Of a DNA stretch of 64,000 nucleotides, positions 50,338-59,707 are shown piece by piece. Each line of letters starts with the position of its first letter. Position 1 is the first letter of the stretch. Location of the stretch: positions 1-64,000 of the forward strand of contig NZ_WKKI01000014.1 of NCBI RefSeq assembly GCF_009674805.1, written 5' to 3'. The translations under genes were made by a program, and so were the position numbers. Below the pieces are notes generated by a model, which saw only the letters and a program-made list of their open reading frames with translations, was not told where the DNA came from and did not search any database. Source of the stretch: Metabacillus lacus. GTDB lineage: Bacteria > Bacillota > Bacilli > Bacillales > Bacillaceae.

Positions 50338-51471
50338 TCAGTTATAAGATTCTGTAAAGTACCGGCGCCCGAGCTCCGCAAACGAGTTTCTCTCTTCTGG
50401 AAGATGTGCATATGTCACAGCGGTCTCCGCCAAATTTTCATAATCTGTGAACACAATCCCCGGCCATTCCTGCTCTTCATCGCGGCAGCTGTGCTCTGAT
50501 ATCACAAATTTTCCATTGGCAATATACTGGGCAATTCTTGCTGTTTCCAGAGGGGACTCCACTTCGGTAGAATCTAGGTAATGAATATTTAATAAAATTT
50601 TTGACCTGAGAATATATTCATCTTTTGCCGGCCCCCAAATGCCATTGATAAATACAATCTTCAAGTCCGGAGCTAATTCTTTCAGCTGCTGTTCTAGTAA
50701 ATTTCTACGTTGATTTGGCGCGCCGATAAATAAGATGTCTATGTCTTCAATAACAGGCTGCCTTAAAATCTCCCTGTTTATTAGCAGGTTGGGCGAATAG
50801 CCGATTTTCATATGAAGATGGTTTTTGCCAAGACCTCTCCTCTTCAGCCATTCAATATTATGGGCGCTGTAATCCCAGATTTCTTTGTCTTTTATCATAT
50901 CCAGAAAAACAGGATGATCTGACGAACAGCCGTCATACAGAATTTCCAGATTGTATATAATAGAATTCTCTGGAATGCTGACAGGAATGCTGTGGGATAG
51001 GAACGCTCCAAACACAACCGTTTTTTCCGCTGAAGGAATGATGCTTTCAGACAGAATCACATTGCTGCCCTCTCTTTCCAGCTTCCATTTCAGCCCCTTC
51101 GCTGCATCAGCCAAATGCTTGTAGGTTTGTGGCCAAATGAACAGACAATAATCAAAGTGCTGTTGAAAATAGGCGTTAAATGCCGCGACATTTCTTTTAT
51201 AAATTTCATTTTCCGGTTGAAGCTTTCTATGTTTCTCTGCTATCTTCCTGCCCAGCCCGAACAATCCTGCATAATAGGCAGAGACACATAGCTTTATCTC
51301 TACAGCTGTACGCTCATGCTGGCTGAGATCCATTTGCAGAAGAAGGGACGCAAGCATGGCAGCCTTTACATGGTCTCTGTCATAATAGTAATCAAGGGCT
51401 GCAAGCAGCTCATGGGCCGTATTGCCGTACACCGCTTTTCCCGACTCAACAGTGTGTCGTATCAAATCCAT
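50338..51471 (-). CDS. Glycosyltransferase-like protein (CgeB/GT-B C-terminal type)
   Basis: A 377-residue soluble protein of uncertain family. The C-terminal half looks like a GT-B donor-binding domain: DIDILFIGAPNQRRNLLEQ (start of a Rossmann unit), SKILLNIHYLDS, then ESPLETARIAQYIANGKFVISE, which resembles the E-x7-E-type donor site of glycosyltransferase families such as CgeB-like spore proteins. The N-terminal ~110 residues are helical. It is transcribed alone, with its own terminator, next to hprK and divergent from an amidase gene. The target glycan is unknown. Confidence 0.6.
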   Translation of the reverse strand: MDLIRHTVESGKAVYGNTAHELLAALDYYYDRDHVKAAMLASLLLQMDLSQHERTAVEIKLCVSAYYAGLFGLGRKIAEKHRKLQPENEIYKRNVAAFNAYFQQHFDYCLFIWPQTYKHLADAAKGLKWKLEREGSNVILSESIIPSAEKTVVFGAFLSHSIPVSIPENSIIYNLEILYDGCSSDHPVFLDMIKDKEIWDYSAHNIEWLKRRGLGKNHLHMKIGYSPNLLINREILRQPVIEDIDILFIGAPNQRRNLLEQQLKELAPDLKIVFINGIWGPAKDEYILRSKILLNIHYLDSTEVESPLETARIAQYIANGKFVISEHSCRDEEQEWPGIVFTDYENLAETAVTYAHLPEERNSFAELGRRYFTESYN

Positions 51472-51614
51472 AGTTGTCTCCTTTTCAGTTAGATTGTAAA
51501 AGTTACTTCCTACACACTTATATTCGGATTAGCATTACTTCGCTACTTTGCGCTACTCCGCAGATGCCTCTTTTCTATAACTTAAAGGAATACACCTACA
51601 AAAGGAGGAGAAAC

Positions 51615-52190
51615 ATGAGAATTGCGATTGATGCAGGCCACGGCCCCATGACCCGCGGCAAACAAACAGTAGACGGAATGAAGGAATATAGTTTTAATTC
51701 TGCAGCTGCAGAAGAACTTTCCAGACTGCTCCAGCAATATCACAACGTGCAAACACTTTTTACCCACCATCACAGCATGGACGTTCCGCTTGCCGAACGG
51801 GCAGCTGCCGCAAACAGGTGGAAAGCTGATTTGCTGATATCCATCCATGCCAATGCCCATGGAAATGGTGAGGCATGGAATTCAGCGAACGGCATTGAAA
51901 CCTTTGTTCATACATCACGTCCTCCAGCAGCTGTGGAAGCTGCGAAATCTATCCAAAAACAGCTTATTTTCATCACCAATAGAAGAGACAGAGGCGTCAA
52001 AGCAGCTGACTACTTTCTCCTTCGCAAAACAGCGATGACAGCCATTCTTTGTGAATGCGGATTTATGACAAACAAGACGGAGGCAGCTCTTCTCCGGACA
52101 CATTCATACAGGCAAGATTGCGCGAGGGCAATCTGCACCGGAATTGCAGAATGCTATGGATTAAAGCCGAAAAACCTGTCTAGTTGCTAG
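51615..52190 (+). CDS. N-acetylmuramoyl-L-alanine amidase (Amidase_3)
   Basis: A 191-residue zinc amidase consisting only of the catalytic domain. It starts MRIAIDAGHGP (zinc His), includes SFNSAAAEELS with the zinc-binding Glu in the expected region, SIHANAHG (second His), and LCECGFMTNKTEAALL holding the catalytic glutamate. Start is ATG 51615 with AGGAGG upstream. There is no signal peptide, so it acts inside the cell, in lysis, or in the spore as CwlC-type enzymes do. The 3' end overlaps the convergent phosphoesterase by 11 bp inside a shared terminator. Confidence 0.88.
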   Translation: MRIAIDAGHGPMTRGKQTVDGMKEYSFNSAAAEELSRLLQQYHNVQTLFTHHHSMDVPLAERAAAANRWKADLLISIHANAHGNGEAWNSANGIETFVHTSRPPAAVEAAKSIQKQLIFITNRRDRGVKAADYFLLRKTAMTAILCECGFMTNKTEAALLRTHSYRQDCARAICTGIAECYGLKPKNLSSC

Positions 52191-52199
52191 ACAGGTTTT
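52171..52199. terminator. Bidirectional terminator embedded in both convergent coding ends
   Basis: AAAACCTGTCTAG-TTG-CTAGACAGGTTTT is a perfect 13-bp stem. It contains the stop codons of both flanking genes, and each strand encodes an ending NLSS followed by Cys or Asn and TAG. Confidence 0.9.
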
Positions 52200-53076
52200 C
52201 AAACGGTATCTGAAGATGCTCTTTATAGCCTGAGGAGAGATAAGGAGAATAAGTTTTAATGCTGATCAGCTTCTGAACAGGATCAAATGTCAGCAGCCTC
52301 ATGTATCCCTTTCCTCCCCGTGGGAAGGCCTGAAAGTTGGACAGCAGCTGATAAACCTTCCTGCCCTCCACATCCGTAACCAGCTCGCGGTTTCCATAAT
52401 AATGGCCAGAGAGAACAAGCTTTACATTTTCATTTTTTTTGACGACTTTTTGAAACAGTTTTTCTCCGTCTTTGCTTCTTCTGCCGGAAATGCTGACATA
52501 ATCATGAAAAGCAAGAATGGCATATGCCTCACGGTGCGATTTTAATATGTCGTTCATCCACTTTATGCTGTTCTTCGTCGGCTTCCACCCCATATGAACA
52601 ATCAGGAATTGGGTATCCCCCGCCTCCAAAAGATCATAATGGCCATAATTGTTTTGGTAGCTGCCACCGTAGGACGCTTGTGAATTGAAACGGTGTTCAC
52701 CGAAATAATAATAGTAGGACTGATATTTCTCTTGCTGCTGCTCCAAATCATGATTTCCCGGCAGTACTCCATAGGGAATTTGTTCAGCATCCAGCATCCT
52801 CAACAACAAATGCGCCCTTTCCCATTGTAGGGGGTCAGTCGCATTGTGAACAAGATCTCCTGTATGCAGAACATAGCGGATGTCTTCACTTTCCCGGTTG
52901 TTCACAATCCAGGACAGCTGTTTTTGCAGAATTTCAGGGTACTTTTTGGCGTAATACTGAGTGTCCGTCATCCAGACAAATGTGAACGGTTTTTGATTAT
53001 AAGCGTTTGAAGAGGAAGGAAAAGAACATAGCAGCAAGATCGCTTCCAGGCATAACAGCCACTTAACGTATTTCAT
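52180..53076 (-). CDS. Secreted calcineurin-like metallophosphoesterase
   Basis: A 298-residue protein with an N-terminal signal peptide (about 1-25, cleavage after SNA). Metallophosphatase motifs are TDTQY (first metal Asp), TGDLVHN (GDxVxN), LPGNHDLE (GNHD), FHDY and a degenerate last motif SGHYYG in place of GHxH. It probably hydrolyses extracellular phosphodiesters or phosphomonoesters. Start is ATG at 53076 after AAGG. It converges on the amidase gene. Confidence 0.85.
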   Translation of the reverse strand: MKYVKWLLCLEAILLLCSFPSSSNAYNQKPFTFVWMTDTQYYAKKYPEILQKQLSWIVNNRESEDIRYVLHTGDLVHNATDPLQWERAHLLLRMLDAEQIPYGVLPGNHDLEQQQEKYQSYYYYFGEHRFNSQASYGGSYQNNYGHYDLLEAGDTQFLIVHMGWKPTKNSIKWMNDILKSHREAYAILAFHDYVSISGRRSKDGEKLFQKVVKKNENVKLVLSGHYYGNRELVTDVEGRKVYQLLSNFQAFPRGGKGYMRLLTFDPVQKLISIKTYSPYLSSGYKEHLQIPFENLSSN

Positions 53077-53203
53077 ACACATCACCTTGCCCTTAGCTTG
53101 TCCACAGAAGAAAGAAGTATGAAATCAGGGGAAAAACCTTTTTATTGCTTCATCCAGGAGTTGGTGGCAAAATAGGATAAACATCATTTGAGGGGGAAAA
53201 GAA

Positions 53204-53734
53204 ATGGAAAAAAATCAAGAAGAGCTGGCAACGTTTGCCGGGGGCTGCTTTTGGTGCATGGTGAAACCTTTTGATGAACTTCCCGGCATTAAAGGAATTG
53301 TTTCCGGCTATTCAGGCGGCCATACAGAACACCCAACATATGAGCAGGTAAAAACGGGTAGCACAGGACATTATGAAGTTGTTAGAATCACATATGATCC
53401 TGAAGTATTTCCTTATCAGCAGCTGCTGGATTTGTACTGGCCCCAAATTGATCCGACAGATGACGAAGGGCAGTTTTTCGACCGCGGCAGCCAATATAAA
53501 GCAGCCATCTTTTATCATACTGAAGAACAAAAGGCGCTTGCCGAAAAATCCAAATCAGAGCTGGAGCAAAGCGGTCGTTTTCAAAAACCGATTGTAACTG
53601 AAATTCTTCCTGCAGCCCCGTTTTATCCTGCAGAAGAGTATCACCAGGACTTTTACAAAAAAAATCCTGAGAAATATAAGCAGGAGCGCGTTGAATCAGG
53701 CAGGGAAGAGTTTATCACCAACAACTGGAAATAA
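53204..53734 (+). CDS. msrA: Peptide methionine sulfoxide reductase MsrA
   Basis: A 176-residue MsrA. The catalytic motif is GCFWC (Cys15, Cys18), with SGYSGGHTEHPTYEQV and YHQDFYKKNPE further on. It reduces methionine-S-sulfoxide in oxidised proteins. No adjacent msrB is seen. It is monocistronic with a strong terminator. Confidence 0.97.
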   Translation: MEKNQEELATFAGGCFWCMVKPFDELPGIKGIVSGYSGGHTEHPTYEQVKTGSTGHYEVVRITYDPEVFPYQQLLDLYWPQIDPTDDEGQFFDRGSQYKAAIFYHTEEQKALAEKSKSELEQSGRFQKPIVTEILPAAPFYPAEEYHQDFYKKNPEKYKQERVESGREEFITNNWK

Positions 53735-53744
53735 AACTTGTCAC

Positions 53745-53773
53745 AATCCCGGAGTAGCAGCCGGGATTTTTTT
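53745..53773 (+). terminator. msrA terminator
   Basis: AATCCCGG...CCGGGATT followed by TTTTTT, 11 bases after the stop. Confidence 0.92.
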
Positions 53774-53919
53774 GCTGCCTTTGAAACAGTTAGCAATTCT
53801 CCCCACCAGCTAAAAACCATCCCCCTCACACTCAGCAAACAGCCCTTTTTGCTCTCCCTGTATAGTGACAAACAATTCTGTCAAAGATGGTAACATTCTC
53901 TATGTTAGGGTGGTTACGT

Positions 53920-54441
53920 ATGTATTTGTTGTTAGTCATTGTTGTCTGGATTCTGTTTGCCTATAAATTCATTGACTGGAGGCAGTGGCACAAGCAATAT
54001 CCGACAATTCTATTTTTTGTGGTGATCAACTTTGTTTATAACCATTTGTATTTTAACCATACACTGTGGGCTTTTCGAGGCATTACTGCTGAATGGCTGA
54101 ATCATTCAATTATTAACCTTGCATTTTCCTTCTTTATTTGTCCGATGGCACTCATTATCTATTTGCAGCGTTATCCTTTTCATGCTGCTAGAAGAGCAAG
54201 GATCATTTATTTTTCCGTATGGGTAGCTTTTTTCACTGTCATTCAGGCACTGTTCGCCCATAAAGGAATGTATGTGTATGACAATGGATGGAACAGCTGG
54301 CATAACATTTGGCTGAATATAATCCTGTTCAGTATTTTGAGAATTCATTATAGATATCCTGTAGCTGCTTTAATTTTATCAGCTCCGATTGCTCTCATTT
54401 TCTATTTATTATTTCCGGTTCCACTGGAAACATTAAAGTAG
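53920..54441 (+). CDS. CBO0543-like integral membrane protein
   Basis: A 173-residue membrane protein with about five hydrophobic segments. It resembles the CBO0543 family of Firmicutes: an early span, NHLYFNHTLWAF in the first half, IYLQRYPF in the middle and a closing double span. The ATG at 53920 has AGGGTGG six bases upstream. Family function is unknown. A 35-residue membrane peptide gene follows 12 bases later and may be co-translated. Confidence 0.7.
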   Translation: MYLLLVIVVWILFAYKFIDWRQWHKQYPTILFFVVINFVYNHLYFNHTLWAFRGITAEWLNHSIINLAFSFFICPMALIIYLQRYPFHAARRARIIYFSVWVAFFTVIQALFAHKGMYVYDNGWNSWHNIWLNIILFSILRIHYRYPVAALILSAPIALIFYLLFPVPLETLK

Positions 54442-54453
54442 TGAGGTGACACA

Positions 54454-54561
54454 ATGCACATAGAAAATGTTTTGCCGGTACCGCTGTTTCTGTTTCTGCT
54501 GTTTAGCACATACATTATCATGTCTGTCTACCTTGCCAGAACAGGGGGAACAGAAAGATAG
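54454..54561 (+). CDS. Small 35-residue membrane peptide
   Basis: An ATG at 54454 preceded by GTGAGGTG encodes 35 residues ending TAG. Positions about 8-27 (PVPLFLFLLFSTYIIMSVYL) form one strongly hydrophobic span, then RTGGTER. It lies 12 bases after the CBO0543-like gene, before a terminator. It is a plausible small co-transcribed membrane protein. No family recognised. Confidence 0.55.
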   Translation: MHIENVLPVPLFLFLLFSTYIIMSVYLARTGGTER

Positions 54562-54563
54562 AG

Positions 54564-54590
54564 AGCTGCAGAGGAATCTGCGGCTTTTTC
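54564..54590 (+). terminator. Terminator after the small membrane peptide
   Basis: GCTGCAG-aggaat-CTGCGGC followed by TTTTTC. Confidence 0.75.
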
Positions 54591-54653
54591 TATTGGCTTT
54601 TTATAGAAAATCTTTTTCAACAAATAAAAAAGCCCCCTTGTCAGAGAGCTTTC

Positions 54654-55022
54654 CTACGGTCTTCTTCTATTTTGAAGCGGTTCAACCACCGCTTTTTGGA
54701 TCAGGAGATGCAGCACTGCAATAAAAATCGCTGCCAAAACAGCAGTGCCAAACCCATCGATACGAAATGAATCTCCCATCATTCCCTGTGTAATCATCAG
54801 GGTAATGGCATTGATGACAAAGAGAAACAATCCCAGAGTTAACACTGTAACCGGCAGGGTGAGCAGCACGAGCAGCGGCTTGACCAGCACATTCAGAATG
54901 CTCAGTATCACACTGGCAACAATGGCTGCTCCAATTCCGCTTAAATAAAAGGAATTGAAGTAGCCTGCCACTACAATGAGTATGACCGCATTGACCAGAA
55001 TGCTAATGGCCCATCTTGCCAT
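54654..55022 (-). CDS. yvlD: YvlD-like four-span membrane protein (phage holin superfamily IV)
   Basis: A 122-residue membrane protein of four hydrophobic segments. It opens with RWAISILVNAVILIVVAGYF and contains ILNVLVKPLLVLLTLPVTVLTLG, the conserved segment of YvlD proteins. It is the last gene of yvlABCD. The molecular role is unknown. Confidence 0.9.
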   Translation of the reverse strand: MARWAISILVNAVILIVVAGYFNSFYLSGIGAAIVASVILSILNVLVKPLLVLLTLPVTVLTLGLFLFVINAITLMITQGMMGDSFRIDGFGTAVLAAIFIAVLHLLIQKAVVEPLQNRRRP

Positions 55023-55024
55023 GA

Positions 55025-55225
55025 TCAGAGCGTTCCTTCTGATTCATTTGGCATGAGGATAATTCCGGCAATATAAGCGATTCCTAATGGAAAAAAGCCT
55101 GTGAAAATAAATGCGACTGCGTATATCACCCTGAGCAGGGTGGCATCAAGGCCTGAATAGGCTGCCAGGCCTCCCAGAACTCCTGATAATTTTCTGTCAT
55201 GTCTAGATCGGACTAAACGTTTCAC
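55025..55225 (-). CDS. yvlC: PspC-domain protein YvlC
   Basis: A 66-residue PspC-domain protein. It begins KRLVRSRHDRKLSGVLGGLAA, typical of PspC, followed by one hydrophobic hairpin (RVIYAVAFIFTGFFPLGIAYIAGIILMP). PspC proteins are membrane sensors or effectors in envelope stress. It lies 2 bases upstream of yvlD. Confidence 0.93.
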   Translation of the reverse strand: MKRLVRSRHDRKLSGVLGGLAAYSGLDATLLRVIYAVAFIFTGFFPLGIAYIAGIILMPNESEGTL

Positions 55226-55231
55226 TCAGCA

Positions 55232-56344
55232 TCACCTCTTGTTATGTTTTATGGATATGGAACCTGTTTTAGTTTCTGCAAAAAGGTTGAGGGCCTGCTG
55301 TGCATCCCCTGTTCCTATTTTAAGTTCCTTTTGAAGATTTTCATTTTTCTCGGTGAGTATCTCAGCACCTTTTACAGAAGCTGAAAGATTTCCGAAATTA
55401 GATTTTAACTCGCCATTAATGGGAGTATGCTCAGGAAGATACACATCGATGCTTCCCGTTGTCGTTTTTGCCAGCAGGGTCGAACAGGACTGATTGAACA
55501 AATCAACCACTATGTTTCCGTTGAAGCTCTGCAAATCAAGCTTTTCGGGGCTGCCGTTCACATCAATAATCCCATTAATTGTTTCTGCTTCTATCTTTTT
55601 GCTTTGGTTATTGGCCAATTTGATTTGCCCATTGGCTGTTTCAAGACTTGCAGATCCTCCGCTCAGTGATTGAAACGAAATCATGCCATTAGCGGTCTTT
55701 GCTTTTAACTCTCTTGCAGTTACATGTTCCCCTCTGATTGGCCCGTTAAACAGTCTCACTTGGACGTCATTATAGTTTCTTTCAGGGATGTACAGAGTCA
55801 CATTTGTCTTTAAGGTTTTTTTATCTGAAACAATGCTGAGTTTGTTAGCTTCAAGGTCAACTGCAAAGTTTTCCAAAAAGAAGGTTCTTGCCTCTTCTGA
55901 ACTGTCTGTTCTGTAAACCTTCGCTTCACATTCAACTCGGATATCCTCTCCGCTGCCCGGCAGGATGTTAACACTTCCGTAGACAAATTGAAGATACAGG
56001 CTGTCCAAGCTTCCCCCATTGAACTGAAAGGTGTGGTTTACATCCTGTGACTGTCCGATCGGCAGATCCAGGTCCAGATCCAGTTCCTTTACTTTTTTAA
56101 CAGCTCCGTCGATCAAATCGATCAGCTTGGCAGCAAATGTTGACTGCTTTTGATGAGACTGCTGTTCGCTCTTCTGGCTGCCGCTATTATCTTGAGACAG
56201 CACCTCAGTGGAAAGAGCAGAAATCATGCTCTCTTCTTTCGCAGCATAATCGTCTTCAAGCCTTTCAATCAGCGTAATGGCCTCTTCAGCAGTTATTTTA
56301 CCCTGTTCTACTAACCTAAGTATTCTTTTTTTCTCCTCTTTCAT
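55232..56344 (-). CDS. yvlB: YvlB-like protein: SHOCT-like leader and DUF4097 beta domain
   Basis: A 370-residue protein. The first ~30 residues (RILRLVEQGKITAEEAITLIERL) are a SHOCT-like helical motif. The C-terminal ~250 residues are the DUF4097 beta-repeat domain, with recurring G-x-I/V strands. Relatives include LiaX/LiaG-type envelope-stress proteins. There is no signal peptide. It is the second gene of yvlABCD. Confidence 0.9.
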   Translation of the reverse strand: MKEEKKRILRLVEQGKITAEEAITLIERLEDDYAAKEESMISALSTEVLSQDNSGSQKSEQQSHQKQSTFAAKLIDLIDGAVKKVKELDLDLDLPIGQSQDVNHTFQFNGGSLDSLYLQFVYGSVNILPGSGEDIRVECEAKVYRTDSSEEARTFFLENFAVDLEANKLSIVSDKKTLKTNVTLYIPERNYNDVQVRLFNGPIRGEHVTARELKAKTANGMISFQSLSGGSASLETANGQIKLANNQSKKIEAETINGIIDVNGSPEKLDLQSFNGNIVVDLFNQSCSTLLAKTTTGSIDVYLPEHTPINGELKSNFGNLSASVKGAEILTEKNENLQKELKIGTGDAQQALNLFAETKTGSISIKHNKR

Positions 56345-56373
56345 TGCTTTCCAGCTCCTTTAAAATGTCAATT

Positions 56374-56697
56374 TTAAACAGTTTTTAACAGCTTAACTCC
56401 TTGAACAATATTCCACACGATGATCATTAGGTTCACTAGACCAAATAGGAAAAAACCGGCTACTGTTAACAAGAATAATTCTGTCCCTATGGACACGGCT
56501 GCTCCCAAAACGAAGATAAAACTGATTGAAGCAATGGCAACCGTGATAAGCGCCAGCAAGTGTGAGAGAAGCGACTTTCTTGCATGCATTTTTGTTTCTG
56601 CGTCATCGGCAACAAAATAGACGATAACCGGAAATATCAATGGCGCAAAAAAAACACTGAAATAGCAAAGGCAAGATAGCAGGCTCTTTGACTGCAT
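56374..56697 (-). CDS. yvlA: YvlA-like DUF4870 membrane protein
   Basis: A 107-residue membrane protein with three to four hydrophobic segments. CYFSVFFAPLIFPVIVYFV and HARKSLLSHL match the DUF4870 pattern. It is the first gene after a sigma-W type promoter. Function unknown. Confidence 0.85.
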   Translation of the reverse strand: MQSKSLLSCLCYFSVFFAPLIFPVIVYFVADDAETKMHARKSLLSHLLALITVAIASISFIFVLGAAVSIGTELFLLTVAGFFLFGLVNLMIIVWNIVQGVKLLKTV

Positions 56698-56721
56698 GAG
56701 TATCAGCTCCTTAATAGTTAC

Positions 56722-56748
56722 TACGAAAGAGGTACAGGAGAGGTTTCA
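56722..56748 (-). promoter_or_regulatory. Sigma-W type promoter of yvlABCD
   Basis: TGAAAC and CGTA are separated by 17 bases on the minus strand, matching the ECF consensus TGAAAC-N16/17-CGTA, 25 bases before the yvlA start. B. subtilis yvlABCD is a known sigma-W target, which supports the call. Confidence 0.82.
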
Positions 56749-56783
56749 TTTATTTTTATATGCTCATCACAATCAACTATATG

Positions 56784-56814
56784 TAAAAACGGATCTACTT
56801 AGCATAGATCCGTT
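56784..56814 (-). terminator. uvrA terminator
   Basis: AACGGATCTA...TAGATCCGTT followed on the minus strand by TTTTACAT, about 10 bases after the uvrA stop. Confidence 0.9.
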
Positions 56815-56823
56815 CCTCCAATG

Positions 56824-59700
56824 TTAACTTTTTACAACAGCTTCCTTCTCGCTGATCCTTCTTTTCATTCTTTCCCTGTCTCTTTCCAGAATAGGTTTGA
56901 GGTATTTTCCCGTATAGGAACCTTTCACCTTTACAACTTCTTCCGGAGTTCCGGATGCAATAACCGTTCCGCCTCCATCTCCTCCTTCAGGACCCATATC
57001 GATGATATAATCAGCTGCTTTTATCACATCCAGGTTATGCTCAATGACGAGTACAGTGTCGCCATTTTCTACAAGGCGCTGCAGCACCTTCAGCAGTCTG
57101 GCAATATCGTCGACGTGCAGGCCTGTTGTAGGCTCGTCAAGAATGTAAAGAGATCTTCCCGTGGAACGTCTGTGAAGTTCAGAAGCAAGCTTTACCCTCT
57201 GTGCTTCCCCTCCTGACAAAGTTGTTGCCGGCTGGCCAAGCGTAATATAGCCCAGTCCAACATCAAAGATCGTTTGCAGCTTGCGCTTGATTTTGGGAAT
57301 ATTTTCGAAAAAATCAACAGCGTTTTCCACCGTCATATCTAGAATGTCAGAAATGTTTTTTCCTTTATATTTCACTTCAAGGGTCTCCCTGTTATAGCGC
57401 TTGCCATGGCAGACTTCGCAGGGAACATACACATCTGGGAGAAAGTGCATTTCAATTTTGATAATGCCGTCTCCTCGGCAGGCTTCGCAGCGGCCGCCCT
57501 TTACATTAAAGCTGAACCGGCCCTTCTTGTAGCCGCGGACTTTTGCCTCGTTGGTGGTGGCAAATACATCACGGATATCATCAAAGACACCTGTATAGGT
57601 GGCAGGATTGGAACGCGGCGTACGGCCGATCGGCGACTGATCAATATCGATGACTTTATCAAGCTGTTCCGTCCCTTTGACTGCTTTATGGTCCCCAGGC
57701 TTCTGTTTGGATTTATGAAGCTTTTGCGCGAGAGACTTGTGAAGAATTTCATTGATCAGCGTACTTTTTCCGGAACCGGACACACCAGTTACTGAGATGA
57801 ATGTTCCCAGCGGAAATTTCACATTCACATTGCGCAGATTGTTTTCTGACGCTCCCTTAATTTCTATATAACGGCCGTCAGGCTTTCTGCGCTCAGCCGG
57901 AAGCGGAATGAACCTTTTGCCCCCCAAATACTGCCCGGTCAATGAATTAGGATCATTCATCACTTCCTGAGGTGTACCTGCTGAAATCACCTGGCCTCCA
58001 TGTATCCCTGCTCCAGGGCCGATATCAATCAGATAATCCGCTGCAATCATGGTATCTTCATCATGCTCAACAACAATCAGCGTATTGCCGATATCGCGCA
58101 TGTTTTGCAGCGTGCCAATCAGCCTGTCGTTATCCCGCTGATGAAGTCCAATAGAAGGCTCATCGAGGATATAAAGGACACCTGTCAGCCTTGAACCAAT
58201 CTGGGTGGCAAGGCGGATTCTCTGCGCCTCCCCGCCTGACAGCGTTCCGGCTGATCTGCTCAGCGTCAAATATTCCAGCCCCACATTGTTCAGGAAGCCG
58301 AGCCTCTCAACAATTTCTTTAAAAATCAGATTGGCGATCTTCATTTCTTTTTCAGTAAGAGAAACAGTCGAAAAGAAATCATATGCTTCCTGCACAGAAA
58401 GAGCCGTAATATTGCCGATATGCTGATGATTAATCAGTACCGACAGGCTTTCCTTCTTCAGCCTGTGCCCCTTGCACGTCGGGCAGTCCTGCTGTGCCAT
58501 ATACTTTTCCATCTGCTCCCTGATGTAATCTGAGCTCGTTTCTTTAAATCTTCGTTCTACATTGCTGATAACACCTTCAAAATGTATATAATTTTCACGC
58601 ACCTGGCCAAAATCATTTTCGTAGCGGAAATAAATTTTATCGTTTCCGCTGCCATAAAGAATTTTGTCTAACTGATGCTTGGGAATATCTTTAACAGGTG
58701 TGTCGAGATCGATGCCGTAATGATTGCTCACAGCCTCCAGCAGCTGCGGATAGTATTGGGAGCTTGTCGGTTCCCATGGTGCCACTGCATGCTGGCGCAG
58801 AGAAAGATCACTGTTTGGAATCAAGAGCTCCATGTCCACTTCCAGTTTTGAGCCGAGTCCGTCGCAGTCTGGACATGCGCCAAACGGGCTGTTAAAGGAA
58901 AACATCCTCGGTTCCAGCTCTCCTATTGAAAAACCGCAAAGAGGACAGGCATGATGCTCGCTGAACAGGAGCTCTTCTTCTCCGATCACATCAATGATGA
59001 CCTTGCCCTCGCCAAGCTTGAGTGCTGCTTCAAGGGAATCCGCCAAACGGGCCTCAATGCCCTCTTTGATCACAATCCGGTCAATCACAACCTCAATGGA
59101 GTGCTTTTTATTTTTCTCAAGCGTAATATCGTCAGCAAGCTCCATCATCTCGCCGTTCACCCTGACGCGCACATATCCCTGCTTTTTAACATCTTCAAGC
59201 ACTTTGACATGTGTACCCTTTCGTCCGGAAACAAGCGGCGAAAGAACCTGAAGCTTTGTGCGCTCTGGATACTCCAACACGCGGTCCACCATCTGCTCAA
59301 TGGTTTGAGAGGAAATTTCAATACCGTGATTCGGGCAGACCGGACGGCCGACCCTGGCAAAAAGCAGCCTCAGGTAATCATAAATTTCCGTCACCGTTCC
59401 AACTGTTGAGCGCGGATTTCGGCTCGTTGTTTTCTGATCTATTGAAATAGCCGGAGAGAGCCCTTCTATCGCGTCCACATCCGGCTTGTCCATTTGCCCC
59501 AAAAACTGGCGGGCATACGCGGACAGGGATTCTACATACCTGCGCTGTCCCTCCGCATAGATGGTGTCAAAGGCAAGAGAAGATTTTCCTGAACCAGAAA
59601 GGCCGGTCAGTACGACCAGCTTATCCCTGGGAATCGTCACATCGATATTTTTCAGGTTATGCGCTCTTGCTCCTTTCACCACGATTTTATCCATAGCCAT
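56824..59700 (-). CDS. uvrA: Excinuclease ABC subunit A
   Basis: A 958-residue UvrA with two ABC ATPase modules: Walker [10 protein letters not shown] near the N-terminus and GVSGSGKST in the second half, signatures [10 protein letters not shown] and [10 protein letters not shown], and zinc-binding CPLCG...CPDC and CEACRGDG...CEVC segments. Dimeric UvrA finds bulky DNA lesions and hands them to UvrB. It lies 7 bases after uvrB and shares its LexA-controlled promoter. Confidence 0.99.
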   Translation of the reverse strand: MAMDKIVVKGARAHNLKNIDVTIPRDKLVVLTGLSGSGKSSLAFDTIYAEGQRRYVESLSAYARQFLGQMDKPDVDAIEGLSPAISIDQKTTSRNPRSTVGTVTEIYDYLRLLFARVGRPVCPNHGIEISSQTIEQMVDRVLEYPERTKLQVLSPLVSGRKGTHVKVLEDVKKQGYVRVRVNGEMMELADDITLEKNKKHSIEVVIDRIVIKEGIEARLADSLEAALKLGEGKVIIDVIGEEELLFSEHHACPLCGFSIGELEPRMFSFNSPFGACPDCDGLGSKLEVDMELLIPNSDLSLRQHAVAPWEPTSSQYYPQLLEAVSNHYGIDLDTPVKDIPKHQLDKILYGSGNDKIYFRYENDFGQVRENYIHFEGVISNVERRFKETSSDYIREQMEKYMAQQDCPTCKGHRLKKESLSVLINHQHIGNITALSVQEAYDFFSTVSLTEKEMKIANLIFKEIVERLGFLNNVGLEYLTLSRSAGTLSGGEAQRIRLATQIGSRLTGVLYILDEPSIGLHQRDNDRLIGTLQNMRDIGNTLIVVEHDEDTMIAADYLIDIGPGAGIHGGQVISAGTPQEVMNDPNSLTGQYLGGKRFIPLPAERRKPDGRYIEIKGASENNLRNVNVKFPLGTFISVTGVSGSGKSTLINEILHKSLAQKLHKSKQKPGDHKAVKGTEQLDKVIDIDQSPIGRTPRSNPATYTGVFDDIRDVFATTNEAKVRGYKKGRFSFNVKGGRCEACRGDGIIKIEMHFLPDVYVPCEVCHGKRYNRETLEVKYKGKNISDILDMTVENAVDFFENIPKIKRKLQTIFDVGLGYITLGQPATTLSGGEAQRVKLASELHRRSTGRSLYILDEPTTGLHVDDIARLLKVLQRLVENGDTVLVIEHNLDVIKAADYIIDMGPEGGDGGGTVIASGTPEEVVKVKGSYTGKYLKPILERDRERMKRRISEKEAVVKS

Positions 59701-59707
59701 ATATCGG

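Noticed and set aside
50157-50411. 84-residue ORF overlapping the end of the glycosyltransferase gene
   Set aside because: It lies in another frame of the glycosyltransferase end, its terminator and the hprK leader, with no family resemblance.
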